Assembly (NCBI RefSeq): GCF_004297405.1
Contig: NZ_SCVC01000021.1
Span: 186,001-250,000, forward strand
Direction: 5' to 3'
DNA length: 64,000 nucleotides
Source of the DNA: Reyranella sp.
GTDB taxonomy: Bacteria > Pseudomonadota > Alphaproteobacteria > Reyranellales > Reyranellaceae
Shown: one piece after another, positions 27,728-37,002 of the stretch
Layout of the letters: each line of letters starts with the position of its first letter
Position numbering within the stretch: position 1 is the first letter of the stretch
The notes under the pieces: model-generated
Database searches by the model: none
The model's input: the letters and a program-made list of their open reading frames with translations, nothing else
What the model was told of the DNA's origin: nothing
Position numbers and translations under genes: made by a program

Positions 27728-28504
27728 TCAGGAGGCGGGCGCTTCGCCGTCCTTGCTGTTGCGCGCCGCTTGCGTGTCGCGCGATGTGGCGACCCGAAGT
27801 TTGGGCCGGACGACGGCGAGCTCGGGCGTATGGGCGCGCTCGGCGATGCCGGCATAGAGCTGCTTGCCGGATTCGATGACGCTGACGCCGGCGAAGCGAC
27901 CGAGCCAGCGTTGGCCGAATCGCTCGACGGCAGGGGCCATGCCCATCAGGAGCCGAGAGTTGGTCGGCGGCATATAAAGCGCGCGCGTCTGGCGCAGCGG
28001 CGCGAACATGTTGGCCCGCAGGAGCGCGGCGAGCTGGCCCGCCGAATAGGGATGGCCTTGATAGAAGGGAGAGCGGTCGATTTGCGACCAGAAGCCGGCG
28101 CGAGTCGGGGCCACGACGATCATGCGGCCGCCATCGGACATGACGCGCCAGATCTCGCGCAGCATCGGGCGGAGCTGTTCGGTGCACTCGACGGCATGGA
28201 CCAGCAGCACGCGGTCCACGGAGCGGTCGGGCAGCGGAAGGTCGAGTTCATCGACCAGGGTCGCGTGATTGCGGCCTTCGCGTGGCCAGCGCGTGACGCC
28301 CTGCTGGGCCGGCATGAAGGCCAAGGTGCGGCTGGCTTCCTCGACGAATGGGCGCAGCAGCGGCGTGGCATAGCCCAGACCCAGGACGGCCTCGCCGCGC
28401 ACATTCGGCCACACGTCGCGCAGCCGTGCGCGCAGCAGGCGGGCCGTCATCTGGCCCAGGGTGCTGCCGTAGAACTCCTCAAGGTCGAGGACGTCGCTCC
28501 ACAT
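27728..28504 (-). CDS. Class I SAM-dependent methyltransferase
   Basis: 258 residues. AVLGLGYATPLLRPF is motif I of the methyltransferase fold. LPLPDRSVDRVLLVHAVECTEQLRPMLREIWRVMSDGGRMIVVAPTRAGFWSQID gives motifs II to post-II. It is adjacent to and divergent from gloB, an arrangement common in alphaproteobacteria. The C-terminal 25 residues are hydrophilic and variable. Substrate unknown. Confidence 0.85.
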   Translation of the reverse strand: MWSDVLDLEEFYGSTLGQMTARLLRARLRDVWPNVRGEAVLGLGYATPLLRPFVEEASRTLAFMPAQQGVTRWPREGRNHATLVDELDLPLPDRSVDRVLLVHAVECTEQLRPMLREIWRVMSDGGRMIVVAPTRAGFWSQIDRSPFYQGHPYSAGQLAALLRANMFAPLRQTRALYMPPTNSRLLMGMAPAVERFGQRWLGRFAGVSVIESGKQLYAGIAERAHTPELAVVRPKLRVATSRDTQAARNSKDGEAPAS

Positions 28505-28588
28505 GGCTCGATCCTAGCAGAAATCGCGCCCCTGCTGCCACGGTCCGGCGATGGCCTGCGCATCACAGCTCTGCTAGCGTTGCGCATC

Positions 28589-29365
28589 ATGAGCACCACA
28601 CTAGACATCGTCCGTATTCCGGTCCTGAGCGACAATTACGTGTGGTTGATGCGCGAGCCGCAGAGTGGAGCGGTCGGCGTCGTCGACCCTGCCGTGGCCG
28701 GGCCGATCCTGGCCGAGGCCGAAAAGCGCCGCTGGAAGATCACGCATATCCTGAACACCCACCATCATGGCGACCATGTCGGCGGCAATCTCGAGATCAA
28801 GCAGGCGACGGGCTGCACGATCGTCGGCCCGCGACAGGATCGCGCACGCATTCCCGGCATCGATATCGAGGTCGATGACGGCGACCGCTACCGCTTCGGC
28901 GAGGCCGAGGCGGAGATTTTCTTCGTGCCCGGCCATACCAGCGGCCACATCGCCTATGCCTTCCGCGAGCAGAAGGCGCTGTTCTGCGGGGATACGCTGT
29001 TTGCGCTCGGCTGCGGGCGCATGTTCGAAGGCACGCCGAAGCAGTTCTGGACATCGCTCAGCCGTCTGCGTGCGCTGCCAGACGAAATGCGCGTCTACTG
29101 CGCCCATGAGTACACGCAGTCGAATGCACGTTTCGCCGTGACCGTCGAACGCGACAACAAGAAGCTATTCGAGCGGTCCGCCGCCATCGATGCCGCGCGG
29201 GCCAAGGGCGAGGCCACCGTGCCGTCGCTCCTGGGCGAAGAGAAGGCCACCAACCCCTTCCTGCGCGCCGACGTGCCGGCAGTGCAGGCGGCGGTCGGCA
29301 TGGTGGGCGGCGACCCGGTCGCGGTGTTCGCCGAAGTGCGTCAGCGCAAGGATGTGTTCCGCTAG
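28589..29365 (+). CDS. gloB: Hydroxyacylglutathione hydrolase (glyoxalase II)
   Basis: 258 residues. The metallo-beta-lactamase zinc motif is THHHGDHVGG (57-66). Other ligands are in VPGHTSGH, FCGDTLFALGCGRMFEGTP and YCAHEYTQSNARFA. The C-terminal helical domain ends in the substrate-binding part with RADVPAVQAAVG. It hydrolyses S-D-lactoylglutathione to D-lactate and glutathione, completing methylglyoxal detoxification. It is divergent from the methyltransferase gene across 84 bp, and convergent (4-base overlap) with the MFS gene. Confidence 0.95.
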   Translation: MSTTLDIVRIPVLSDNYVWLMREPQSGAVGVVDPAVAGPILAEAEKRRWKITHILNTHHHGDHVGGNLEIKQATGCTIVGPRQDRARIPGIDIEVDDGDRYRFGEAEAEIFFVPGHTSGHIAYAFREQKALFCGDTLFALGCGRMFEGTPKQFWTSLSRLRALPDEMRVYCAHEYTQSNARFAVTVERDNKKLFERSAAIDAARAKGEATVPSLLGEEKATNPFLRADVPAVQAAVGMVGGDPVAVFAEVRQRKDVFR

Positions 29366-30498
29366 CGCCTGACTAGGCAGAAGTAGCCGGCGAGTCCCAA
29401 GGCTAAAGAGAGCGCCGCGTAGAGCGGCGTTTGCGGCACGTTGAGGAACAGCCAGGGCGCGGTGAGTGGGCCGACAGCGGCGCCGAAGTCGCGCCACGTC
29501 GAATAGCTGGCCTGGCTGGAGAGCACGCCGCCATGGCCGCGCTCGATCACCAGCACGGGGATCAGCGTGTTGAACATGCCGCGCGTCATGACGATCAGAA
29601 GCGCGCCCAGCAGTTCGTGATCGGCGGCGATCAGCACGAAGCCGCCCACCAGGAGGATGGCGTTGGCGATCGCGATGCGTCGCGCGCCGAAGCGGTCGCC
29701 GATCCAGCCACCGATCGGCCCCGTCGTGACCTCGACCAGCCAGCGCAGCGCCAGCAGCATCGCCGTCGCCATGATGGCCGCCATCGAGGTGATCGAGTCC
29801 TTCATCAGGAAGGCGAGGGTGAGCAGGAACACGCCGTCGCCGGCGAAGCCCATCACGAAGCCCCAGACTTCGAGCCGGTGCGGGACGGGCAGCTTGAAGC
29901 CATTCTTGGCGATCGGTTCGGGTGGCAGGCGCGGCAGGATCAAGGCGGCGGCAAGCGCGATCAAGGTCAGCCCGCCATAGATCAGGAAGACCGAGCGAGC
30001 ATCGAGCTGCAGGACGATCCAGGCGCCACCGACCAGCGAGGCCGCCTGCACCAGGCCGATCGCCGCACGGCTCGCGCCGACACGTTTGCCGGCGTTGGCG
30101 CGGTCGCTCACTGCATAGGCCAAGGTGGCGAGATTGAGCGAGGCATAGGAGATGCCCCAGAGGATGCGCGCAAAGATCTGGACGGTCGCGTCCTCGAACA
30201 AGCCGTAGGCCGTCGTCGAAATGGCCGAACCGACTGCGGCGGCGATCATCAGCGCATGCGGGCCGATGCGTTCGCCGATATGAGCGACGGCTGAGTTGGC
30301 GAGCAGGCGGATCCAGCGGTTGAGTGACAGCAGCACGCCGACCATGGCCAGACTCAACCCGAACTGGTCATGGTAGAGCGGCAACACGGCATAGAGCAGC
30401 GTGTCGCCAATCATGCCGATGGCGATCACCAGCCCCGGCAGCGCCATGCCGACGGGGGCGGCGCCGGGGGGCGTGTTGGGCGCGGCGGTTGCGCTCAC
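29362..30498 (-). CDS. MFS transporter
   Basis: 378 residues from GTG 30498, 10 bases after the esterase stop; a Met 18 codons on is an alternative. About twelve membrane segments are visible in two bundles separated by a cytoplasmic loop around PPEPIAKNGFKLPVPHRLEV. The MFS motif A-like loop appears as GGWIGDRFGARRIAIAN in the second half. Substrate not predictable. It is co-directional with, and probably co-transcribed behind, the upstream esterase. Confidence 0.85.
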   Translation of the reverse strand: MSATAAPNTPPGAAPVGMALPGLVIAIGMIGDTLLYAVLPLYHDQFGLSLAMVGVLLSLNRWIRLLANSAVAHIGERIGPHALMIAAAVGSAISTTAYGLFEDATVQIFARILWGISYASLNLATLAYAVSDRANAGKRVGASRAAIGLVQAASLVGGAWIVLQLDARSVFLIYGGLTLIALAAALILPRLPPEPIAKNGFKLPVPHRLEVWGFVMGFAGDGVFLLTLAFLMKDSITSMAAIMATAMLLALRWLVEVTTGPIGGWIGDRFGARRIAIANAILLVGGFVLIAADHELLGALLIVMTRGMFNTLIPVLVIERGHGGVLSSQASYSTWRDFGAAVGPLTAPWLFLNVPQTPLYAALSLALGLAGYFCLVRR

Positions 30499-30508
30499 GC
30501 CGGAGGCC

Positions 30509-31462
30509 TCACTGGTCGCGCAGGACCAGCGCCTCGCGCAGTGCCGCGGCGCAAAGCGTCGTGCCGCGTCGGGCGCCATGCAGCAGCATTGGTGAGCTCA
30601 GGAAGCCGTGCAGCATGCCGCCGAACTCCACGAGATCGGCCTGCGTGCCTTCCTGGTGCAGGCGGAAGGCGTAGGCCCGGCCTTCATCGCGCAGCGGGTC
30701 ATATCCCGCCGTGACCACCAGCGCCGGCGGCAGGCCGGCGAGCGAGGCGGCGCGGATCGGCGAGACGCGCCAGTCGCCGCGCGTTGCCTTTTCGGGCGTG
30801 TAGTGGTCGAAGAACCATTCCATGGTCACGGCATTGAGGCCGTAGCCGTCTTCATACCGGCGGTAGGATTCAGAGCGCGCGACCGCGTCCGTCACGGGAT
30901 AGGCGAGGAGCTGCAGGCGCAGCTTCGGTCCACCATTGTCGCGTGCCCAGATCGACACGGCCGCCGCGAGATTTCCGCCGGCGCTGTCGCCACCGATCGC
31001 AAGCCGCGAGGTGTCGATGCCGACCGAGCCGCCATTTGCGGCCACCCACTTCAGCCCGGCCACGACATCATCGAAAGCGCCGGGGAAGCGCGCTTCGGGT
31101 GCCAGACGATAGTCGATATGGAAGACCACGATGCCGGCTTCGATCGCGAGCTGGGCGCAGAGCACATCGTGGCTGTCGAGGTTGCCGAACACCCAGCCAC
31201 CGCCATGGGCGTAGACCAAAGCGGGCAGCTTGGAGTCGGCCGGCGCCGAGGTCGGCCGATAGATGCGCACGGGCAGCTCGCCCGCCGGTCCAGGAATGGT
31301 GCGGTCGACCACTTTCACCTCGGCCGGGCGCGGTCCCTGCGCGGCGGGGCGCAGTGCGAGATACTGCGCGCGTGCATCCTGCGGGCTCAGCGTGTTCCAG
31401 GCCGGACGGTTAGCCGCCGCCATCAGATCGATCAGCCGCTGTGATTCCGGATCGAGTGCCAT
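30509..31462 (-). CDS. Alpha/beta hydrolase, hormone-sensitive lipase (HSL) family esterase
   Basis: 317 residues from ATG 31462. The HSL oxyanion motif is YAHGGGWVFG (HGGG 86-89), followed by DYRLAPEARFPGAFDD, the nucleophile GGDSAGGNLAA (Ser160), DPLRDEG with the acidic residue and GMLHGFLSS with the His. It should hydrolyse short-chain esters in the cytoplasm. The frame continues upstream to 31591, but those residues overlap the promoter of the divergent DUF2333 gene and look non-coding. Confidence 0.9.
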   Translation of the reverse strand: MALDPESQRLIDLMAAANRPAWNTLSPQDARAQYLALRPAAQGPRPAEVKVVDRTIPGPAGELPVRIYRPTSAPADSKLPALVYAHGGGWVFGNLDSHDVLCAQLAIEAGIVVFHIDYRLAPEARFPGAFDDVVAGLKWVAANGGSVGIDTSRLAIGGDSAGGNLAAAVSIWARDNGGPKLRLQLLAYPVTDAVARSESYRRYEDGYGLNAVTMEWFFDHYTPEKATRGDWRVSPIRAASLAGLPPALVVTAGYDPLRDEGRAYAFRLHQEGTQADLVEFGGMLHGFLSSPMLLHGARRGTTLCAAALREALVLRDQ

Positions 31463-31558
31463 GTCGCAAAACTCCCTACAAACTTCATTCAACCGACAAA
31501 CATGCACTCTAGCAGGCAGCGCCCCTGTTTCGTCACGAGCCGAATGGTAAGGTGGGCT

Positions 31559-32599
31559 ATGACATTCGAACCGGACTACGGCGCACCACAACCGGCAGCG
31601 CCTTCCTGGTGGCGGCGGACCTGGGAACGCGCGCGGTCATGGCGTCCGGGACGGTCTGCGGCGTCGGCGACCGCAGCACCTGCAGGCCGCAGATCGATAT
31701 GGGGCTGGACCTGGCGCGTCCTCGTCGTCCTGATCCTGCTTTACTATCCGGTCGGCGCGATCATCACCGAGGATATCGACGACGATCCGCAATTCACGGC
31801 GCGTGGGGTTGCGCCTGGCGAAAGCCGCGCCGTAGCGACCGCGGCGGATCTCGTGACGCGCGAGGTCGACGTCCACACTTGGACGCCGATGATGCCGTTC
31901 TTCACGCCGGCGGGCCTGCTCGACAACATGCCGAACTTCCAGCGCGGCATCATGTCGGCGCTGGGCCGGTTCAGCACCGAGCTGATGGACCAGCTCGGCC
32001 GTACGCGCGGCTCCAGCCAGACTGACCGTGACCTCGAGCAGGCGCGCGGCTTCCTGAACGAACAGCCCAATATCTGGTTGTGGCAGCCCAGCGTTTCGCT
32101 GTTGCCGTCGACGACCTCGGCGCAGAAGTATCGCGCCGGCCGCGACAAGCTCCTGGCCTACAACAAGCGCCTGGGCTCGGGGCAGGCCATCTTCGAGCGC
32201 CGCGCCGACAATCTGCAGGCCCTGCTCGACCGCATCTCCAACGATATCGGCTCGGACTCTGCGACGATCGACCAGCATGTCATCGAAAAGGCGGGCGATC
32301 TGTTCGATTCGACCTGCGACGACATCTTCTATTTCAACAAGGGCCGCATCTACGCCTATTACCTGCTGCTGCGCGATCTCGGCATCGACTTCCAGAACGT
32401 CATTCGCGATCGCGAGCTCACCAACGCGTGGAACGGCACGATGGAAACCTTCCGAGTGGCAGCCCAGCTCGATCCCTGGGTCGTCTGGAACGGCTATCCC
32501 GACGCGCTCCTGATCCCCAACCACCTCCTCGCGCAGGGCTTCTACCTGCTGCGGGCACGCACGCAGTTGCGTGAAATCAGCAACATCCTCCTGAAGTAG
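31559..32599 (+). CDS. DUF2333-family membrane-anchored protein
   Basis: 346 residues from ATG 31559, with AAGGTGG just upstream. A short Pro/Arg-rich N-terminus leads to one membrane helix (WTWRVLVVLILLYYPVGAIIT, about 50-70), then a long extracytoplasmic helical domain (WTPMMPFFTPAGLLDNMPNFQRG, DIFYFNKGRIYAYYLLLRDLG). The sequence matches what I know of DUF2333; the function of that family is unknown. It is 8 bases upstream of the TSUP gene, so it probably belongs to that transcription unit. Confidence 0.8.
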   Translation: MTFEPDYGAPQPAAPSWWRRTWERARSWRPGRSAASATAAPAGRRSIWGWTWRVLVVLILLYYPVGAIITEDIDDDPQFTARGVAPGESRAVATAADLVTREVDVHTWTPMMPFFTPAGLLDNMPNFQRGIMSALGRFSTELMDQLGRTRGSSQTDRDLEQARGFLNEQPNIWLWQPSVSLLPSTTSAQKYRAGRDKLLAYNKRLGSGQAIFERRADNLQALLDRISNDIGSDSATIDQHVIEKAGDLFDSTCDDIFYFNKGRIYAYYLLLRDLGIDFQNVIRDRELTNAWNGTMETFRVAAQLDPWVVWNGYPDALLIPNHLLAQGFYLLRARTQLREISNILLK

Positions 32600-32607
32600 G
32601 CGCCAGA

Positions 32608-33534
32608 GTGGAGATTTATCTGCCCATTGCCGAGCAGTCGATGAACGTGTTCATCCTGCTCGGACTGGGGGCTGCAGCCGGCCTGTTGGCGGGCATGTTC
32701 GGTGTCGGCGGCGGCTTTCTTGCGACACCGCTGCTGATCTTCGTCGGTATCCCACCGGCGGTTGCCGTCGCCAGTCAGGCCAACCAGGTGATCGCCAATT
32801 CGGTGTCCTCGCTGCAGGTGCAGTGGCGACGCGGCAACGTCGACCTGCGCATGGGGCTGGTGCTCCTGTTGGGGGGCATGATCGGCTCGTCGGCCGGTGT
32901 CTCGCTGTTCACTTACTTGAAGCGCATCGGCCAGATCGATTTCGTCATCGCGGTTCTCTACGTCGTGATGCTGTCGTCGATCGGCCTCCTGATGCTGGCC
33001 GAGAGCCTGCGTACTTATCTCAAGCGCCGGCGCAATCCCGAGGGACCGCGCGGCAAGCTGCACACGCACTATCTCGTGCACCGCCTGCCGCTGAAGCTGC
33101 GCTTCTACAAGTCGAAACTCTACATCAGCGCGCTGCTGCCCCTCGGGCTGGGCTTCTTGATCGGCATCCTGTCGGCGATCCTGGGCGTGGGCGGCGGCTT
33201 CGTGCTGGTCCCGGCCATGATCTATCTGCTCGGCATGCCGACCTCGGTGGTGATCGGCACGTCCAACTTCCAGATCCTGTTCGTGGCGGCCAACGTCACC
33301 TTCCTGCAGGCCGTGACCAACGGCACCGTCGACGTGGTGCTGGCGCTGCTGCTGATCCTGGGCGGCGTGGTCGGCGCGCCGATTGGCTCGCGGATCGCGG
33401 CCAAGTTGCCGGGCGTGGCGCTGCGCGGGCTGATGTCGATCCTGGTCCTGGCCGTGGCCGCCGAACTTTTGACCGAGCTGCTGCGCACGCCAAGTTCGAT
33501 CTATTCCCTCGGCACCCGCGAGGTGTTGCCGTGA
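32608..33534 (+). CDS. TSUP/TauE-SafE family anion permease
   Basis: 308 residues from GTG 32608. It has two repeated halves, each starting with the family motif: GMFGVGGGFLATPLL (about 30) and AILGVGGGFVLVPAMIYLLGMP (about 192). Six to eight membrane segments are visible. The cytoplasmic insert LRTYLKRRRNPEGPRGKLHTHY lies in the middle. Members export or import sulfonates, sulfite or other sulfur compounds. Together with the following TIGR02186-type gene (GTGA overlap) and the UspA gene it forms a cluster I recognise from other alphaproteobacteria. Confidence 0.9.
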   Translation: MEIYLPIAEQSMNVFILLGLGAAAGLLAGMFGVGGGFLATPLLIFVGIPPAVAVASQANQVIANSVSSLQVQWRRGNVDLRMGLVLLLGGMIGSSAGVSLFTYLKRIGQIDFVIAVLYVVMLSSIGLLMLAESLRTYLKRRRNPEGPRGKLHTHYLVHRLPLKLRFYKSKLYISALLPLGLGFLIGILSAILGVGGGFVLVPAMIYLLGMPTSVVIGTSNFQILFVAANVTFLQAVTNGTVDVVLALLLILGGVVGAPIGSRIAAKLPGVALRGLMSILVLAVAAELLTELLRTPSSIYSLGTREVLP

Positions 33535-34376
33535 ACTGCCGCCGGCTCGCCCTTTGGGTTCTGCTGGCCGCACTGCCGGCAGCCTTTGCGTCACCGGCAT
33601 TTGCCCAACGTGTCGAGCCGCCGCCGGCGAATTTGCCGCCCATGGGCGGCCCGCCCGATGCCAGTGTGCCGCCCTCCGTGCCGACCGAGCCGACGACGCC
33701 GGAACTGATCGTCGATCTTTCGCTCGCCCGCGTGTCGATCACCTCGGCCTTCCAGGGCGAGAGCATCCTGATGTTCGGCATGTTCGACCCGCCGGGCGAG
33801 ATCGTGGTCGTGGTGCAGGGGCCGGCGGCGCGCGAGACGGTGATGCGCAAGCAGCGCGTGCTGGGCCTGTGGCTGAATACCGGCCGGCAGTCGTTCGACG
33901 ATGTCCCAGCCTACTACGCCATCGCCGCCAGCCAGCCATTGCAGCGCCTCCTGGCGCGTGGTGCGGGTGGCGAGATCCTGTCACTGGAGGATCGGCTCTC
34001 GACCATCAAGCCGGCGACTCCGCGCCTCTCCGAGGAACTGGCGAAGTTCCGGTCCGGCCTGGTCGAAGTGAAGCGGCGGGAGGGTCTCTATCCCGCGGCG
34101 ATTGGTCAGGTGACGGTGCAGGCCGGTCGGTTGTTTCGTGTCGACCTGCCGTTTCCGTCGCGGTTGCCGGAGGGGATCTACGAGGTAAAGGCCTACCTGC
34201 TGCGCGATGGCGTGATCGTGGCAGCGGTGTCGCGGCCTCTGCCGGTGGGCAAAGTCGGGTTCAGTGCCCAACTCGCCGGTTGGTCGGTCCACGACGGGCC
34301 GCTCTATGGCCTCGGCGCAATCCTGATGGCGTTGATTGCCGGATGGTTGGGCGGCGCCATCGTGCGGCGTCTCTGA
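33531..34376 (+). CDS. TIGR02186-type exported membrane-anchored protein
   Basis: 281 residues from GTG 33531, overlapping the TSUP stop. It has a signal peptide (RLALWVLLAALPAAFASPAFA), a Pro-rich linker, a beta-rich extracytoplasmic domain (LIVDLSLARVSITSAFQGESILMFGMFDPPGEIVVVVQGP) and a C-terminal membrane helix (GLGAILMALIAGWLGGAIV) followed by RRL. The topology places the bulk in the periplasm. Its position after a TauE/SafE permease suggests a subunit or accessory of that transporter. The biochemical role of the family is not known. Confidence 0.82.
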   Translation: MNCRRLALWVLLAALPAAFASPAFAQRVEPPPANLPPMGGPPDASVPPSVPTEPTTPELIVDLSLARVSITSAFQGESILMFGMFDPPGEIVVVVQGPAARETVMRKQRVLGLWLNTGRQSFDDVPAYYAIAASQPLQRLLARGAGGEILSLEDRLSTIKPATPRLSEELAKFRSGLVEVKRREGLYPAAIGQVTVQAGRLFRVDLPFPSRLPEGIYEVKAYLLRDGVIVAAVSRPLPVGKVGFSAQLAGWSVHDGPLYGLGAILMALIAGWLGGAIVRRL

Positions 34377-34413
34377 TCGTACGACGTCTTTTTTAGTAAG
34401 GGGGAAGCGGATC

Positions 34414-34896
34414 ATGAGCGTGCAGCCCAGGACCGACGAGCGCGTCTTCCTCGTGGTCGTCGATGAAAGCCCGGAAATGCCCAACGCGCTGCGCTACGCC
34501 TGTCGCCGCGCCAAGCGGACGGGCGGCCGTGTCGCCATGCTCTATGTCATGGAGCCGCCGGAGGGCCAGCAATGGGGCGCAGTGGTCGAGCTGATGCGCG
34601 AGGAGGCGCGCCAGCAGGCCGAGCTGGTTGTGGCGCGCCACGCCGATGTCGCCGTCTCCCTCACCGGCCAGCCGCCGGCGACTTACATCCGTGAGGGCAA
34701 GAGTCGCGACGAACTGATCAAGCTGCTGAGCGAGGACAAGTCGATCTCCGTTCTGGTGCTGGGAAGCGCCTCCGGCGTCGAAGGTCCGGGGCCGCTGGTC
34801 ACTGCTTTCACAGGCAAGCTCGGTGGACAGCTTCGCATCCCGCTGACCATCGTTCCCGGCGCGCTTACCGAGGCAGAGATCGACGCCATTTCCTGA
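34414..34896 (+). CDS. Universal stress protein (UspA family)
   Basis: 160 residues from ATG 34414; AAGGGGGAAG lies 6 bases upstream. The fold is suggested by VFLVVVDESPEMPNALRYACRRAKRTGGRVAMLYVME (strand 1 and helix 1) and VLVLGSASG near the ATP-loop position, though the usual GxxGxxS loop is altered to GSASGVEGPGPL. It is the last gene of the DUF2333-TSUP-TIGR02186 cluster. Cytoplasmic; exact role unknown. Confidence 0.82.
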   Translation: MSVQPRTDERVFLVVVDESPEMPNALRYACRRAKRTGGRVAMLYVMEPPEGQQWGAVVELMREEARQQAELVVARHADVAVSLTGQPPATYIREGKSRDELIKLLSEDKSISVLVLGSASGVEGPGPLVTAFTGKLGGQLRIPLTIVPGALTEAEIDAIS

Positions 34897-35198
34897 TCTC
34901 TCATGACCCATGTGTCATGTTTGGTTGCGAAATCTGCGTCGATCTGCTTCTCACGCTTCTTTGTATCTAGTGCCGGGGTCAGGGTTGCGTTCAGGGAATG
35001 AATAGTTAATCTTTTGGAAAATAATAATAATAAGTGAATTTTCCATAATATTTATACAATTGTTTCGAAGAATCGTCTTGATCGGCTTTGCGGCGGTTCC
35101 TACGTCCAAGGCTATCGAGTGGGGGCGGAGACGTCCTGTCCCCCAGCCTGAGCGACGCGAAGCGGGATCTCCGCGGAGCGTTCGACACGGAGGTAGGT
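34897..35198. other. 302-bp intergenic region with an AT-rich island and inverted repeat
   Basis: No gene is visible. Bases 34995-35065 are far richer in A and T than the rest of the window and hold the trinucleotide run AATAATAATAATAA. An 8-bp inverted repeat TGGAAAAT (35015-35022) / ATTTTCCA (35038-35045) flanks that run. It may be the promoter and operator region of the NifU-like gene, whose GGAGG lies at 35189-35193. Confidence 0.6.
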
Positions 35199-35744
35199 TT
35201 GTTCATCCAGACCGAGCAGACGCCAAATCCGTCTACCCTGAAATTTCTCCCGGGCCGGGTGGTCATGGAGAAGGGGACAGCGGACTTTGCCAACGTCGAG
35301 GCTGCCACGCCGTCGCCGCTTGCCAAGCGGTTGTTTGCGGTGGAAGGCGTCGAGCGTGTGTTTTTCGGTTCCGACTTCGTGACCGTCACCAAGACGGCCG
35401 ACCGGGACTGGCAGATCCTCAAGCCGTCGATCCTCGGCGGCATCATGGAGCATTACACTTCGGGCGATCCCGTAATCGCCGAAGAACAGGCAGCTTCCGT
35501 TTCTGCCGATGACGACGAAGTCGTCGCGCAGATCAAGGAGTTGCTCGATACCCGCGTCCGGCCCGCTGTGGCCCAGGATGGCGGCGATATCGTCTTTCAC
35601 GACTTCCGCGATGGCATCGTCTACCTGCACATGCAGGGATCCTGCTCGGGCTGCCCGAGTTCGACGGCCACGTTGAAGATGGGCATCGAAAATCTTCTGA
35701 AGCACTACGTGCCAGAAGTTGTGGAAGTGCAGGCGGCCCAGTAG
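35199..35744 (+). CDS. NifU-family iron-sulfur scaffold/carrier (NfuA-like)
   Basis: 181 residues from TTG 35199, placed by homology to the usual start (F)IQTEQTPNPSTLKFLPG and by GGAGG five bases upstream. An N-terminal Nfu-N domain (1-88) is followed by the C-terminal NifU domain with the Fe-S binding CSGCPSS (CxxC) near 150. It carries Fe-S clusters to target proteins in the cytoplasm. The frame extending upstream is open but lacks family homology. It is a stand-alone gene. Confidence 0.92.
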   Translation: MFIQTEQTPNPSTLKFLPGRVVMEKGTADFANVEAATPSPLAKRLFAVEGVERVFFGSDFVTVTKTADRDWQILKPSILGGIMEHYTSGDPVIAEEQAASVSADDDEVVAQIKELLDTRVRPAVAQDGGDIVFHDFRDGIVYLHMQGSCSGCPSSTATLKMGIENLLKHYVPEVVEVQAAQ

Positions 35745-35847
35745 CGGGCCGCCTTCCGATCTAAGCGTAAGCGTAGGAGGGGTTCGCGGCCGTGGGGGCG
35801 GCCGCGCGATCTGTCGTTCGTTCGAAAACGAAACGAAGAGTGTGGCA

Positions 35848-36984
35848 ATGCGACTATCTATTCGACCTGCAATGCAAAGCGGGCGCAAATATGCTTTCCC
35901 TGCCGCCTGGGCTGCGATGTTTACCGCAGGCGTGGGCTTTCACGAACCCGCACCGTCGATCGACGTGGCATCCTACCTCTCCTTTGTGACAGTGGGCTCT
36001 GCGCAAGCGCAGACTCAAATGCTCGGCGAACCAGTGTTTCTGGCCGTGAATGCCGATCCGGCCGCGCTCATCTTCGTGCGCCATGAGATGGCCGAAGTCG
36101 CCGATACGCCGCGCACGTCCCGTGATTCCGCGAATGCTTCGGTGAATGGTTCCTCCGGTGGCCATGGCCGCTTTGCCGCTCCCGGCAATGCCGTCCGCCG
36201 GCAGGTGCAGGTCCGCGCGATCAGCCCGCGTTCCGCCGACGAACTCGCCGGTTTCTTCCGCGACGTTGCCTATACGTTGACCGACGTCCGTCTGGGCGAA
36301 GCAGTGCCGCCGCTCAAGGTCGATCGCGTGCCGGGCGATCTCAGCGCCAAGGACGGCAACGAGCGCAAGATGCTGTTCATCACGGCGTTGCTGCCCGTCA
36401 TCCTCGAGGCCAACCAGCGTGTGCTCGCCGACCGCGAGCAACTCCTCTATCTGCGTAACAAGCTCACCACCGACCCGCGGATGCTGACGGCCGTCGAGCG
36501 TGTCTGGCTGGACGACTTGGCCGACCGCTACGAGAGCTCGATCGACAAGCTCGATGAATTGGTCCGTCGCGTCGATATCGTACCGCCGTCGATGGCGATC
36601 GCGCAGGCCGGTGTCGAATCGGGCTGGGGCACCTCTTTCGCCGCGCGCAACGGCAATGCCCTCTTCGGTCAGATCCAGGTTACCGGCCGCCACAGCGTCG
36701 AAGTTCCCTGGAAGCCGGGGGCGGGCATGCCACAGCCTTTCGCCGATGTCGGCGAGTCGACCGACGCCTATGTCATCAATCTCAACACGCATCCTGCCTA
36801 TGCCAGCTTCCGCGCCGAGCGCGCTGCCATGCGCGAGCGCGCCGAACATCCCGATGGCTTCCGCCTGATCGGCACCTTGCTGCGTTACTCGGAGCGTGGC
36901 CAAGGTTACGTGCAGTTCGTGCGCCAGATCATGCGCGAGAACGAGCTCACGGACTTCGATCGGGCGCGGCTCTCGAGCTTCTAG
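35848..36984 (+). CDS. Bax-like glucosaminidase domain protein
   Basis: 378 residues from ATG 35848. A hydrophobic N-terminal segment (YAFPAAWAAMFTAGVGFHEPAP) suggests export. A Ser/Gly-rich linker follows. The C-terminal half (about 210-375) matches the FlgJ/Bax glucosaminidase fold: VPPSMAIAQAGVESGWGTSFAARNGNALFGQ with catalytic Glu about 257, YVINLNTHPAYASFRAERAAMR, and YSERGQGYVQFVRQIMREN. It should cleave or bind peptidoglycan in the periplasm. Monocistronic and convergent with ddpX. Confidence 0.85.
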   Translation: MRLSIRPAMQSGRKYAFPAAWAAMFTAGVGFHEPAPSIDVASYLSFVTVGSAQAQTQMLGEPVFLAVNADPAALIFVRHEMAEVADTPRTSRDSANASVNGSSGGHGRFAAPGNAVRRQVQVRAISPRSADELAGFFRDVAYTLTDVRLGEAVPPLKVDRVPGDLSAKDGNERKMLFITALLPVILEANQRVLADREQLLYLRNKLTTDPRMLTAVERVWLDDLADRYESSIDKLDELVRRVDIVPPSMAIAQAGVESGWGTSFAARNGNALFGQIQVTGRHSVEVPWKPGAGMPQPFADVGESTDAYVINLNTHPAYASFRAERAAMRERAEHPDGFRLIGTLLRYSERGQGYVQFVRQIMRENELTDFDRARLSSF

Positions 36985-37002
36985 ATCGAGCGCACTGGCG
37001 TA

